Assembly (NCBI GenBank): GCA_964575975.1
Contig: CAZNTU010000084.1
Span: 1 to 23,081 of the forward strand
Origin: G963674505 sp964575975
Lineage (GTDB): Bacteria; Desulfobacterota; Desulfobacteria; Desulfobacterales; SKZT01
DNA: 23,081 nucleotides
Direction of reading: 5' to 3'
Shown here: positions 1-8,234 of the stretch, piece after piece
How the letters are laid out: each line of letters begins with the position of its first letter
How positions within the stretch are numbered: the first letter of the stretch is position 1
Position numbers and translations under genes: made by a program
Notes under the pieces: generated by a model
Told to the model about the DNA's origin: nothing
What the model saw: only the letters and a program-made list of their open reading frames with translations
The model's database searches: none

Positions 1-48
1 CAAGGTCGAAATATTTCAATTGGTTGCGGCTTATGTTTACGATGTCAA

Positions 49-111
49 GTTATTCGTTATCGGTTATTCGGCGTTGGTTATTGGTTATTGGGGATTGGTT
101 GTTCGATTTGG
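49..111. repeat. Degenerate tandem heptamer tract (GTTATTS-like)
   Basis: Nine consecutive 7-bp units can be read in strict register: GTTATTC, GTTATCG, GTTATTC, GGCGTTG, GTTATTG, GTTATTG, GGGATTG, GTTGTTC, GATTTGG. After 111 the register decays through GGTTGG and TTAGGGTTT. The tract lies downstream of the minus-strand gene at 170-523. It shares 7-bp periodicity and the GTTA core with the tracts at 7998-8039 and 8163-8204. The rest of 1-169 shows no gene that I can support. Confidence 0.6.
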
Positions 112-169
112 GGGTTGGTTTTAGGGTTTGACGCGTAATATCTCGAGCCTAACGCCTAAAACCAAGCGC

Positions 170-523
170 CTACCTTCTCTTCAACTTAATTCCATCCTTG
201 GTGACCTTCATGTCGAAAGCGTCCCCCGGCTTGAAACCGGAGCCTTCGAGCATGGCGGGGTCCAACCGAATGCCGGTCGCGGTGTAAGTCGGATGGATCG
301 AAGCCCTGTCCAACCCGTCTATGCTCAGGTTTTCCCCTTTTTCCGCCATCAATTGCACGAGAGCGTTTTTGACGACTCCAACCTCTTTCAATTCGAGAGT
401 TTCGCGGATTTCCTCCACTGACTTGCCCTCCTTGGCGAGCGTCCACACCCGGTTCAAGTTGGCTTGAAGCTTGTCTTTCTCGACGTCTTCGCTGGTTATG
501 TCTACCTGTTTGTCCTTTCCCAT
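170..523 (-). CDS. Small conserved protein with AbrB/MazE-like C-terminal segment
   Basis: The product has 117 residues and is rich in charge. The first two thirds look helical and include a stretch (roughly residues 25-60) of the kind seen in small helix-turn-helix or antitoxin-like proteins. The C-terminal 30 residues, with L-x-G-S-G-F-K-P-G-D followed by a V-T-K-D-G-I-K-L pattern, resemble half of a swapped-hairpin AbrB/MazE DNA-binding fold. The start is fixed by a strong AAGGAGGT six bases upstream of the ATG. It is divergent from the membrane protein at 803, across a 279-bp spacer. No toxin gene is adjacent, so calling it an antitoxin would be speculation. I do not recognise the exact family; a DNA-binding role is inferred from the C-terminal pattern only. 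Confidence 0.7.
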   Translation of the reverse strand: MGKDKQVDITSEDVEKDKLQANLNRVWTLAKEGKSVEEIRETLELKEVGVVKNALVQLMAEKGENLSIDGLDRASIHPTYTATGIRLDPAMLEGSGFKPGDAFDMKVTKDGIKLKRR

Positions 524-802
524 TCGAATACCTCCTTTCTTATTTGGAAAGATAAGTTCGATAAGAAAACATAGCTCTTCTTTCGTATGAAAGCGAATGG
601 GGCGAGAAACGGATAAACACGTTCAAGCGACGGTATTTCGCGTTTGCGTCAACGTCAGTCGGAATCCCCTTTTTTTCTTCCCGGTTCCGACCCTCAAAGT
701 GGGCAGTCAACCGTATTTACAGATCGGCCCGCAATTTTTAAGTTATCTCCGTATGCGTCGAACAATACGCATGCAAATAAGAACACAAGGAGGTGATCGA
801 CA
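524..802. promoter_or_regulatory. Divergent intergenic region with small dyads
   Basis: This 279-bp spacer separates two divergently transcribed small genes and should hold both promoters. Visible structure includes a dyad CTTTC-GTAT-GAAAG at 580-593, a GATAAG direct repeat at 551-556 and 560-565, and an inverted repeat ATGCGT/ACGCAT at 753-758 and 767-772. I cannot assign clear -35/-10 boxes. The dyads are short enough to be chance. Confidence 0.35.
787..798 (+). promoter_or_regulatory. Ribosome binding site with extended 16S complementarity
   Basis: AAGGAGGTGATC matches 12 consecutive bases of the sequence complementary to the 16S rRNA 3' end. The following start codon is GTG at 803, nine bases after the GGAGG core. 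This decides the start of the SPW-type gene, because a nearby ATG at 814 is in another frame. Confidence 0.8.
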
Positions 803-1108
803 GTGGTTAGACCATGGATAAATCTACTGGCGGGTGCGTGGGCGTTTATTTCGAGCTTTTTGATTTACGCGTCGCAACCGCTTAACTTTCTCTTGATAGG
901 CGTGGTGATTACCATATTCGGGTTCTGGACCTATCATAGGGAATGGCAGGGATACGTCAATGGAATCATCGGTCTCTGGCTGATTCTTTCGGCCTTTTTC
1001 CCGTCTCTTTCGGTATCGTCCAATCTAATGATTTCCGGCATCGTCGTCATGGCCATCGCTATTTGGAGAATCTACAGCTTGCGAACCCACCGGCCGATTG
1101 CAGGATAA
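803..1108 (+). CDS. SPW-repeat-type small membrane protein
   Basis: The 101-residue product has four hydrophobic segments (about residues 5-23, 26-44, 51-69 and 73-93) and a short basic tail, so it is an inner-membrane protein. Two internal copies of the pattern W/Y-x-N-x-(I/L)-x-G-x-W-x-x-x-S, near residues 5-18 and 51-64, match the tandem arrangement of the SPW domain family, although the P of S-P-W is missing in both copies. The function of SPW proteins is not known. Translation starts at GTG behind a near-perfect Shine-Dalgarno sequence. A terminator-like inverted repeat follows at 1143, so the gene appears to be a monocistronic unit. The opposite-strand LysM gene converges on it. Confidence 0.75.
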   Translation: MVRPWINLLAGAWAFISSFLIYASQPLNFLLIGVVITIFGFWTYHREWQGYVNGIIGLWLILSAFFPSLSVSSNLMISGIVVMAIAIWRIYSLRTHRPIAG

Positions 1109-1142
1109 GTTCCGCCATATGCATTTAAAATACCGCTGCACC

Positions 1143-1199
1143 GCCGAAGCATGCGCCGAATGCTTATACGAAGAACCGGTCGCATGCTTCGGCCTTTTT
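1143..1199 (+). terminator. Putative intrinsic terminator after the SPW-type gene
   Basis: A perfect 13-bp inverted repeat (arms 1143-1155 and 1181-1193, GCCGAAGCATGCG and its complement) is followed by CTTTTT. The position, 35 bp after the stop codon at 1108, suits a rho-independent terminator on the plus strand. The 25-nt loop is longer than usual. No T-run flanks the left arm, so it should not work for the converging minus-strand operon. Confidence 0.6.
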
Positions 1200-1257
1200 G
1201 AAGGACGTTTCCGAAAAATGGAGAATGCGAACCGGCGCAAATTCCCTCGTCTCTTTT

Positions 1258-1833
1258 TCATTCGACATCGACAGGGCCGAACAGCTCTATATCTCCAGGG
1301 TCGTCTTCGGGAATGGTTTCGGGATTCGGAGACGCGGTTTGGGGGGAGGTCGGATTCGTATCGAGGGCCGAATCGGGTTGCTGTTGGGGCGTGGGCACCG
1401 GTCGAGAAGCGACTGGCGCAACTGTAGCCTTTTTTCTGAAAGACGGAATAGAATCCGGCGTCATCGGTTTTCGGTTTTTCAGCAACTTTTCCGGAATAAC
1501 GATTTCTTGGCCGATAACAATTTTATCGGGATCGAGCCCGTGGTTCGCAGCCGTTATGGCTTTCCAATTGTACGGGGATCCCGTATACCATTTCGAGATG
1601 TGGAAAAGCGTTTCTCCCTTCCAACGAACCTTGTGAGCGAATGGTGCTTCTTTCGGAGAAGGAGGAGGGACATCCTTTGGCGAGGCCGCAGGCCTGTTTT
1701 CCTGTTTCGGCTCGAAACGTTTTTCCGGCTCGGAGATTTTCATGCCGGGCACGGTTCCGCAGGCGTTCAAAATGCATATCGTCGCAAGCGCGAAGATTGT
1801 CCTTCCGAGAATTCGCTTTATTTTCGATTTCAT
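1258..1833 (-). CDS. LysM-domain lipoprotein
   Basis: The 191-residue product starts with a basic N-terminus and a hydrophobic stretch ending in the lipobox L-N-A-C (Cys25), so it is probably a lipoprotein. A proline- and lysine-rich linker leads to one LysM-like domain at about residues 67-118 (H-K-V-x-W-K-G-E-T-L at its start, I-G-Q-E-I-V-I-P at its end), the fold that binds N-acetylglucosamine in peptidoglycan. The C-terminal 70 residues are Pro/Gln/Thr-rich and look disordered. The chosen ATG at 1833 overlaps the stop codon of the upstream ATPase (ATGA) and has a GAGGAGG site, so the two are translationally coupled. The frame stays open upstream to 2433, but that part is a shadow of the ATPase gene. 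Likely role: periplasmic or outer-membrane anchor for the complex formed by the upstream ATPase-TPR protein. Confidence 0.82.
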   Translation of the reverse strand: MKSKIKRILGRTIFALATICILNACGTVPGMKISEPEKRFEPKQENRPAASPKDVPPPSPKEAPFAHKVRWKGETLFHISKWYTGSPYNWKAITAANHGLDPDKIVIGQEIVIPEKLLKNRKPMTPDSIPSFRKKATVAPVASRPVPTPQQQPDSALDTNPTSPQTASPNPETIPEDDPGDIELFGPVDVE

Positions 1834-3671
1834 TGCAGTCCTCCTCGGGAATCGTTCAGTTGTTGAAAATATCTCCGGGCTTTCCGGTTGTCCGGATTGA
1901 GTTTCAAAGCTCTTTCCAGGTTTTGCAGGCTGTCTTGCTTCTTTCCTTGCTTCAGCTGGACCATGGCGAGGTTGAAAAGCGCATGGTCCAGATAGGCCGG
2001 AGACAATTGCGTCGCGCGACGGAACATTTCCTCCGCGCCACCGTAGTCCTTCAATTGCGCCTTGAGATATCCGAGGTTGAAAAACACGTCCGAGGAATTC
2101 GGATCCAGTTTGGCCGCTTTCTCGTATGCGTCCACAGCGCTTCCGAAATCTTTCGCCCGGATGCGCTCCTTTCCCAGCTCCGCCCAAGAACGGGCGCTTG
2201 CGGGCTCCGATTCTTCTTCCCGCATGCGCGGCTTTTCCAACGCAACGGACGGTTGTTTCCCGCCCCTCGGAGAGTTTTCGCCTATAGCTTCGTCGTCCTT
2301 GGGCCCCGACAGATAGACGAGGTTCTTCTGGAGACTCGGTTCTTTCTCCACCCGCGCCGTTTCGGATTTCTTTTTTCCACTGGATTGTTCTTTCGGGACA
2401 GTATCGTCGGACATGTCGGTAACGCTGCGCCATTGTCTTCTTTCCTCCCGTTTTTCGAACAATCCCCCGCGGGAAAACAAACCGGCCGAACTGCCCAACA
2501 CGGCCAAGAGCACGGCGGCGGACGCTACCCAGGAAATCCAGTTTCCGGACGAGGAAAAAAGCGGGGAGCGCACGGGACCGGAAACGTTTTTCTCGACGGT
2601 TCCGCAGTTCGCATATCGGTCATATCCGTCATTTTTGTCATATTCGTCTGGCGACCCGTTCTTCTCGCTCTCCTTTTGCACCTCGAATTGAAAATCCGAT
2701 TCTTTCATACGGATCGTTTCCGAAAAGTCCGCGTCCGAAAAAACAGTCCCTTTTTCAGTATTCGAATCGACCGATAAAGCGGGGTTTTTATCGAAGCGTT
2801 TTTCCCCGGGAAAAAAACGCTTCGCATTGCGCAACAAACGGAAAATCAAACGGTCCTTCGCGGTTTCCGACGGGAAAAGTATTTCGCTGGAGCATTCCTT
2901 GACGATTCGGGAGGTAATGACAGGTTCTTCCCGCACGAATCCCGTGAGCAAAGCGTGATCGCAAATCCTGTTCACGAGGCGAGGATATCCTTTGGAAAAG
3001 CGATGGACCAGCCGGAGGGCCTTCCAATCGAAAAGCTTCTTTTCGAGACCGGCGACTTTCAACCTGTGCTGGACATATTGTACCGTCTCGTTTTCGGACA
3101 GCGTGTTCAGCCGGTGATGAATGTTGATTCTTTGCCGAAGGGCGCGGCAGCCGTGCCCTTGGAGATTTTCGTACAGTTCGTCCTGGCCGACCAGGACGAT
3201 ATTGATCAGCTTCGATTCCGGAAGTTCGATGTTGGACAGAACCCTGACCTGTTCCAAGACTTCATCGGACAGCTTTTGGGCCTCGTCCACGACAAGCAGA
3301 ACTTGCTTTTGGTCGCGATGGGCATTGCGCAGAAAATTCTCGAAGGATACGAAAAATTCGTCCAAGCTTTCCCACTCGCCGGGGATTTGAAACGCACGCG
3401 AAACCAGTTTCAAGAAGCCGGTCCTATCGACGCCCGGATCCGACAGACTGGCGACCAGGGCGTTGTTTTCTATTTCATTCAAGAGCGCGTTGATCAAGGC
3501 GGTCTTGCCCGTTCCCACGTCGCCGGTCAGCAAAACGAAGCCTTTGTCCTCCATGATTCCGTATTGCAGTGCCGCCAGAGCCTCCTTGTGCTTTTCGCCA
3601 AGCCACAGGAAGCGTTGATCGGTCGTGTTCTGGAACGGCGGCTCCGCCAGATCGTAAAATGCGGTATACAT
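1830..3671 (-). CDS. ExeA/MshM-like ATPase fused to a membrane segment and TPR repeats
   Basis: The 613-residue product begins with the typical ExeA/GspA/MshM opening (M-Y-x-x-F-Y-x-L ... P-F). Walker A is G-D-V-G-T-G-K-T at residues 50-57 and Walker B is V-L-L-V-V-D-E-A-Q at 124-132. After a charged linker, one transmembrane segment lies at about 377-398. The C-terminus carries about three TPR units between 497 and 595. Predicted topology is cytoplasmic AAA-type ATPase, one membrane pass, periplasmic TPR. In MSHA-type pilus systems the ATPase (MshM) and the membrane-TPR protein (MshN) are separate, so this reads like a fusion of both. The start at 3671 fits the family N-terminus; the frame is open 30 codons further upstream, overlapping the UXS gene end. 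Its ribosome binding site is weak. It sits 13 bp after UDP-glucuronate decarboxylase and overlaps the LysM lipoprotein. Exact substrate is unknown. Confidence 0.82.
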   Translation of the reverse strand: MYTAFYDLAEPPFQNTTDQRFLWLGEKHKEALAALQYGIMEDKGFVLLTGDVGTGKTALINALLNEIENNALVASLSDPGVDRTGFLKLVSRAFQIPGEWESLDEFFVSFENFLRNAHRDQKQVLLVVDEAQKLSDEVLEQVRVLSNIELPESKLINIVLVGQDELYENLQGHGCRALRQRINIHHRLNTLSENETVQYVQHRLKVAGLEKKLFDWKALRLVHRFSKGYPRLVNRICDHALLTGFVREEPVITSRIVKECSSEILFPSETAKDRLIFRLLRNAKRFFPGEKRFDKNPALSVDSNTEKGTVFSDADFSETIRMKESDFQFEVQKESEKNGSPDEYDKNDGYDRYANCGTVEKNVSGPVRSPLFSSSGNWISWVASAAVLLAVLGSSAGLFSRGGLFEKREERRQWRSVTDMSDDTVPKEQSSGKKKSETARVEKEPSLQKNLVYLSGPKDDEAIGENSPRGGKQPSVALEKPRMREEESEPASARSWAELGKERIRAKDFGSAVDAYEKAAKLDPNSSDVFFNLGYLKAQLKDYGGAEEMFRRATQLSPAYLDHALFNLAMVQLKQGKKQDSLQNLERALKLNPDNRKARRYFQQLNDSRGGLQ

Positions 3672-3684
3672 GATTTTTCTTAAA

Positions 3685-4743
3685 TCATTTCTCCGGCAAT
3701 TGGTTGTAGGTTTTCCGACCGACTCCTCCGACGCTTCCGTATAGATAGCAGGGTTCTTCAAGCGTCGGGGAGGAAGCTTTTTCGAGAACTCGCGGTATTC
3801 CCTCTAATCGTCTGAAGTACTCGATCGTGGAAGTCAAACCTTCTTCCAAATCGATTTTCGGTTCCCATCCCAGCTTTTCCCTGGCCAGTCGGATATCCGG
3901 TCGTCGCTTGCGAGGGTCGTCGCTGGGCAATGGACGAAAAACGATTTTAGACGAGGACCCTGTCAGTCGAATTGTTGTTTCGGCCAGCTCGATCATGTCG
4001 AACTCCCTTGGATTTCCGAGGTTCACGGGGCCGATGAATTCGTCTTCCGAATTCATAAGGCGGACAATCCCGTCGATCAGGTCGTCCACGTAGCAAAACG
4101 ACCGGGTCTGGGTCCCGTCGCCGTAGATGGTGACGGGATTTCCGCGCAACGCCTGGATTATGAAATTGGAAACCACGCGACCGTCGCGAGGGTGCATTCG
4201 GGGGCCGTACGTGTTGAAAATCCGGGCGACTTTGATCTTCAGTCCATGCTGGCGGTGATAATCGAAAAACAAAGTCTCGGCGCATCGTTTGCCTTCGTCG
4301 TAGCACGACCTGATCCCGATCGGATTGACATTGCCCCAGTAGGACTCGTCTTGGGGATGCATGACGGGGTCCCCGTAAATCTCGGAGGTGGACGCCTGGA
4401 AAATCTTGATTCTCAACCGTTTGGCGAGCCCCAGCATGTTGATGGAGCCATGGACGTTCGCCTTCGTGGTCTGCACGGGATCGTTCTGGTAGTGGATCGG
4501 GGATGCGGGGCAGGCGAGATTGTAGATCTCGTCGGTTTCCACGTAGAGGGGAAAAGTAATGTCGTGCCGCAGGATTTCGAAAAAAGGATTGTCCATCAAG
4601 TGCAGGACGTTCCGTTTGGATCCCGTGTAGAAATTGTCGGCGCAGAGGACTTCGCACCCCTCCTTCAACAATCTTTCGCACAGAAAGGAGCCCAGGAACC
4701 CGGCCCCGCCGGTCACCAAAACGCGCTTTTTCGTGTGATGCAT
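3685..4743 (-). CDS. uxs: UDP-glucuronate decarboxylase (UDP-xylose synthase), SDR family
   Basis: The 352-residue product is an extended short-chain dehydrogenase that converts UDP-glucuronate to UDP-xylose with bound NAD. The nucleotide-binding T-G-G-A-G-F-L-G is at residues 11-18. The stretches N-L-A-C-P-A-S-P-I-H-Y-Q, A-S-T-S-E-I-Y-G-D-P, S-Y-W-G-N-V-N-P-I-G and R-S-C-Y-D-E-G-K-R (catalytic Tyr and Lys) are those of UDP-xylose synthases and separate it from dTDP-glucose 4,6-dehydratase and GalE. The start at 4743 has AGGAG eight bases upstream; the open frame to 4866 has no family similarity. It is the first gene of a three-gene minus-strand unit with the ATPase-TPR and LysM genes, which suggests that xylose or a derived sugar feeds an envelope glycan. 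No promoter is clearly readable in 4744-4998. Confidence 0.9.
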   Translation of the reverse strand: MHHTKKRVLVTGGAGFLGSFLCERLLKEGCEVLCADNFYTGSKRNVLHLMDNPFFEILRHDITFPLYVETDEIYNLACPASPIHYQNDPVQTTKANVHGSINMLGLAKRLRIKIFQASTSEIYGDPVMHPQDESYWGNVNPIGIRSCYDEGKRCAETLFFDYHRQHGLKIKVARIFNTYGPRMHPRDGRVVSNFIIQALRGNPVTIYGDGTQTRSFCYVDDLIDGIVRLMNSEDEFIGPVNLGNPREFDMIELAETTIRLTGSSSKIVFRPLPSDDPRKRRPDIRLAREKLGWEPKIDLEEGLTSTIEYFRRLEGIPRVLEKASSPTLEEPCYLYGSVGGVGRKTYNQLPEK

Positions 4744-4998
4744 GATCGACTCCTTTTTTTCGGGTCTTGTTTGAACGAGCCCTGACCGGATTGGGGGAAA
4801 CGGGAAAACCGTTTTTGTCCCGGATCGCCGGAAACATCGCGCGTCGTGCTCCGAGCCTTTCGCCAATAGCGATGTTCCTTGGAAAAGTAGTCGTCAGCCT
4901 GAACAACTCGAATGTCAGGTCGAATTGCGAATGCAAAGTTTGAAATGTGAAGGGGAATTGTCGTTTGGTATCAAGTATGCCAAATCAAGTTGCGTATA

Positions 4999-6351
<1,353 letters not shown>

Positions 6352-6382
6352 ACGCTATGTACCTCCAATTTTTTTATCGGGC

Positions 6383-7981
6383 CTATTCGAGAAAATCGTA
6401 GGCCTTCAAAGTCAGAAATTCGGCAAGATCGTCGTCGGCGACGATTTTTTCGAACAATTCGGCGGCTTGGCCGTAATCGATTTCGCTGAAGATTTTCGGC
6501 CCGACCTCCCGCTCGATGTTAACCATCTCTTCGTTTATGATCTTTCGGACAAGTTCCATGTCGATCTTTCGGCCGTCTTGCAGTATCCCTTTCGGATGAT
6601 GCACCCACTGCCACACCTGGGTCCGGGAAATTTCGGCGGTGGCGGCGTCCTCCATCAGGTTGTACAAAGGCACGCAGCCGTTTCCCGCGAGCCAGTGGGC
6701 CATGTACTGGATGCCCACGCTGACGTTCGTCCGCAATCCGTGTTCGGTGATATCGCCTTTGGGAAGCTTGAGCAGGTCTTGTGCGGTGACGTCGATATCT
6801 TGCCTTTGCCGGTCGATCTGGTTGGCCGAAGGCATTGCCCTGTCGAATTCCTCGCGCGCTATTTCGACAAGGCCGGGGTGGGCGACCCAGGTACCGTCGT
6901 GCCCGTCGCCTGCTTCCCGTTTTTTGTCTTCGCGGACCTTGGCCAGGGCGGCCTCGTTGGCTTCGGGATCGTCCTTGATGGGTATCTGGGCGGCCATTCC
7001 GCCAATGGCGTGCGCCCCGCGCCTGTGGCAGCTCTGGATGACTCGCAGTGCGTAGGACCGCATGCAGTGCCGGGTCATGGTGATGGCCGCACGGTCCGGG
7101 AATATGTATTCCGGCACGTTTCTGAACCGTTTGATGAAGCTGAAAATGTAGTCCCATCTGCCGCAATTGAGGCCGGCCATATGCTCGCGCAGCTCGTAGA
7201 TAATCTCGTCTGTCTCGAACGCGGCCAGGATCGTTTCGATCAAAACGGTAGCCTTGATTTTGCCGACGGGAATACCCAATGAATTTTGCGCGTCCACGAA
7301 AATATCGTTCCACAGACGGGCTTCCAAATGACTTTCCAGTTTGGGAAGGTAAAAATACGGGCCCGTGCCCCGGTCCAGCAACCGCTTGGCGTTGTGGAAA
7401 AAATAAAGTCCGAAATCGAAAATGCTCGCCGACACTGGCTCGTCGTCGATCTCCACATGCTTCTCCACCAAGTGCCATCCCCTGGGCCGCACCAGCAGGA
7501 CCGCCGTACGTTCGTTCAACGCGTAGTGTTTTCCTTCCGGACTCGTGAAGTCGATTTCCCCTCTCGCCGCGTCTATCAAATTGATCTGGCCCTCCACGAC
7601 GCCCTCCCAAACGGGCGAATGGGAATCCTCGAAATCGGCCATAAACACCGACGCGCCCGAGTTCAGCGCGTTGATGACCATTTTCCGGTCGACCGGCCCG
7701 GTGATTTCCACCCGCCGGTCTTTCAGATCGTCGGGTATCGGAGCGATTTTCCAATCCTGATCGCGGATATGGCGAGTCTCGGGCAGAAAGTCCGGCAATC
7801 GCCCGTCGTCGATTTCCTTTTGACGTTCCTGACGTTTGTATAGAAGCTCCAGCCGCCTCCCGTTGTGCTTGCGATGCAAATCGGCCACGAAATCCAAGGC
7901 TTGCGAAGTCAAAACATTTTCGAACCCGGGCCGAGTTTTCGCCCGGATGGACACTCCCCGCGATGTTTTTGGCTCGTTCAT
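6383..7981 (-). CDS. aceB: Malate synthase A
   Basis: The 532-residue product condenses glyoxylate with acetyl-CoA to malate, the second step of the glyoxylate shunt. The malate synthase signature R-E-H-x-x-G-L-N-x-G-x-W-D-Y-I-F lies at residues 265-280. The substrate-binding R-P-R-G-W-H is at 165-170, and the late motif L-M-E-D-A-A-T-A-E-I-S-R-x-Q-x-W is intact. Length matches malate synthase A, not the roughly 720-residue G form. ATG at 7981 is preferred over an adjacent in-frame TTG at 7984 because GGGAG lies seven bases upstream of it. It is followed closely by aceA and preceded by a 253-bp spacer holding inverted heptamer tracts, beyond which lies aceK. Confidence 0.97.
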   Translation of the reverse strand: MNEPKTSRGVSIRAKTRPGFENVLTSQALDFVADLHRKHNGRRLELLYKRQERQKEIDDGRLPDFLPETRHIRDQDWKIAPIPDDLKDRRVEITGPVDRKMVINALNSGASVFMADFEDSHSPVWEGVVEGQINLIDAARGEIDFTSPEGKHYALNERTAVLLVRPRGWHLVEKHVEIDDEPVSASIFDFGLYFFHNAKRLLDRGTGPYFYLPKLESHLEARLWNDIFVDAQNSLGIPVGKIKATVLIETILAAFETDEIIYELREHMAGLNCGRWDYIFSFIKRFRNVPEYIFPDRAAITMTRHCMRSYALRVIQSCHRRGAHAIGGMAAQIPIKDDPEANEAALAKVREDKKREAGDGHDGTWVAHPGLVEIAREEFDRAMPSANQIDRQRQDIDVTAQDLLKLPKGDITEHGLRTNVSVGIQYMAHWLAGNGCVPLYNLMEDAATAEISRTQVWQWVHHPKGILQDGRKIDMELVRKIINEEMVNIEREVGPKIFSEIDYGQAAELFEKIVADDDLAEFLTLKAYDFLE

Positions 7982-7997
7982 CAAAGCTCTCCCTTTA

Positions 7998-8039
7998 GTT
8001 GGCGGTTGGCGGTTGGCCGTTAGCGGTTGGCCGTTAGCG
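7998..8039. repeat. Tandem heptamer tract GTTRGCS, six units
   Basis: Six perfect-register units are visible: GTTGGCG, GTTGGCG, GTTGGCC, GTTAGCG, GTTGGCC, GTTAGCG. The tract sits immediately upstream of the aceB ribosome binding site (minus strand). Positions 8019-8038 form a 19/20 inverted repeat with 8185-8204. Confidence 0.75.
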
Positions 8040-8162
8040 GGTTCCGCGGAACGAAAGTACTTGCATCGGGAAATTTGGGAAGATTTCGGAAGGAATCAAA
8101 TTGCAATTTAAAACAAAGCCCGACAAAGAGAATGTTTTTCATCACCTCGCCGAATATGAAAC

Positions 8163-8204
8163 CCTAACAGCTCAAAAACTAAAAGCTAACGGCTAACCGC
8201 TAAC
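8163..8204. repeat. Tandem heptamer tract in inverted orientation
   Basis: Read on the minus strand, the units are GTTAGCG, GTTAGCC, GTTAGCT, TTTAGTT, TTTGAGC and TGTTAGG. It is the inverted counterpart of the 7998-8039 tract, and both lie in the aceK-aceB spacer. The minus-strand end (GTTAGGGTTTC) resembles the TTAGGGTTTG end of the tract at the left edge of the window. A minus-strand transcript could fold the two tracts into a long stem enclosing about 146 nt. Confidence 0.7.
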
Positions 8205-8234
8205 ACCCACAAAATAAGCGACTGCCGTCCGATG

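Noticed and set aside
1641..2777. 378-codon plus-strand frame opposite the ATPase-TPR gene
   Set aside because: Antisense to Walker A/B- and TPR-encoding sequence, with Phe/Arg-rich composition typical of a complement-strand shadow.
3672..3761. N-terminal extension of the ATPase-TPR protein (30 codons)
   Set aside because: The ExeA/MshM family starts at the M-Y-x-x-F-Y motif (ATG 3671); the extension overlaps the UDP-glucuronate decarboxylase 3' end and shows no similarity.
4964..4984. TTTGG...CCAAA dyad after aceA as a terminator
   Set aside because: Only five perfect pairs and no T-run on the minus strand, so it is not convincing as an intrinsic terminator.
7998..8204. CRISPR array
   Set aside because: Units are 7 bp without spacers; this is a short tandem repeat, not repeat-spacer architecture.
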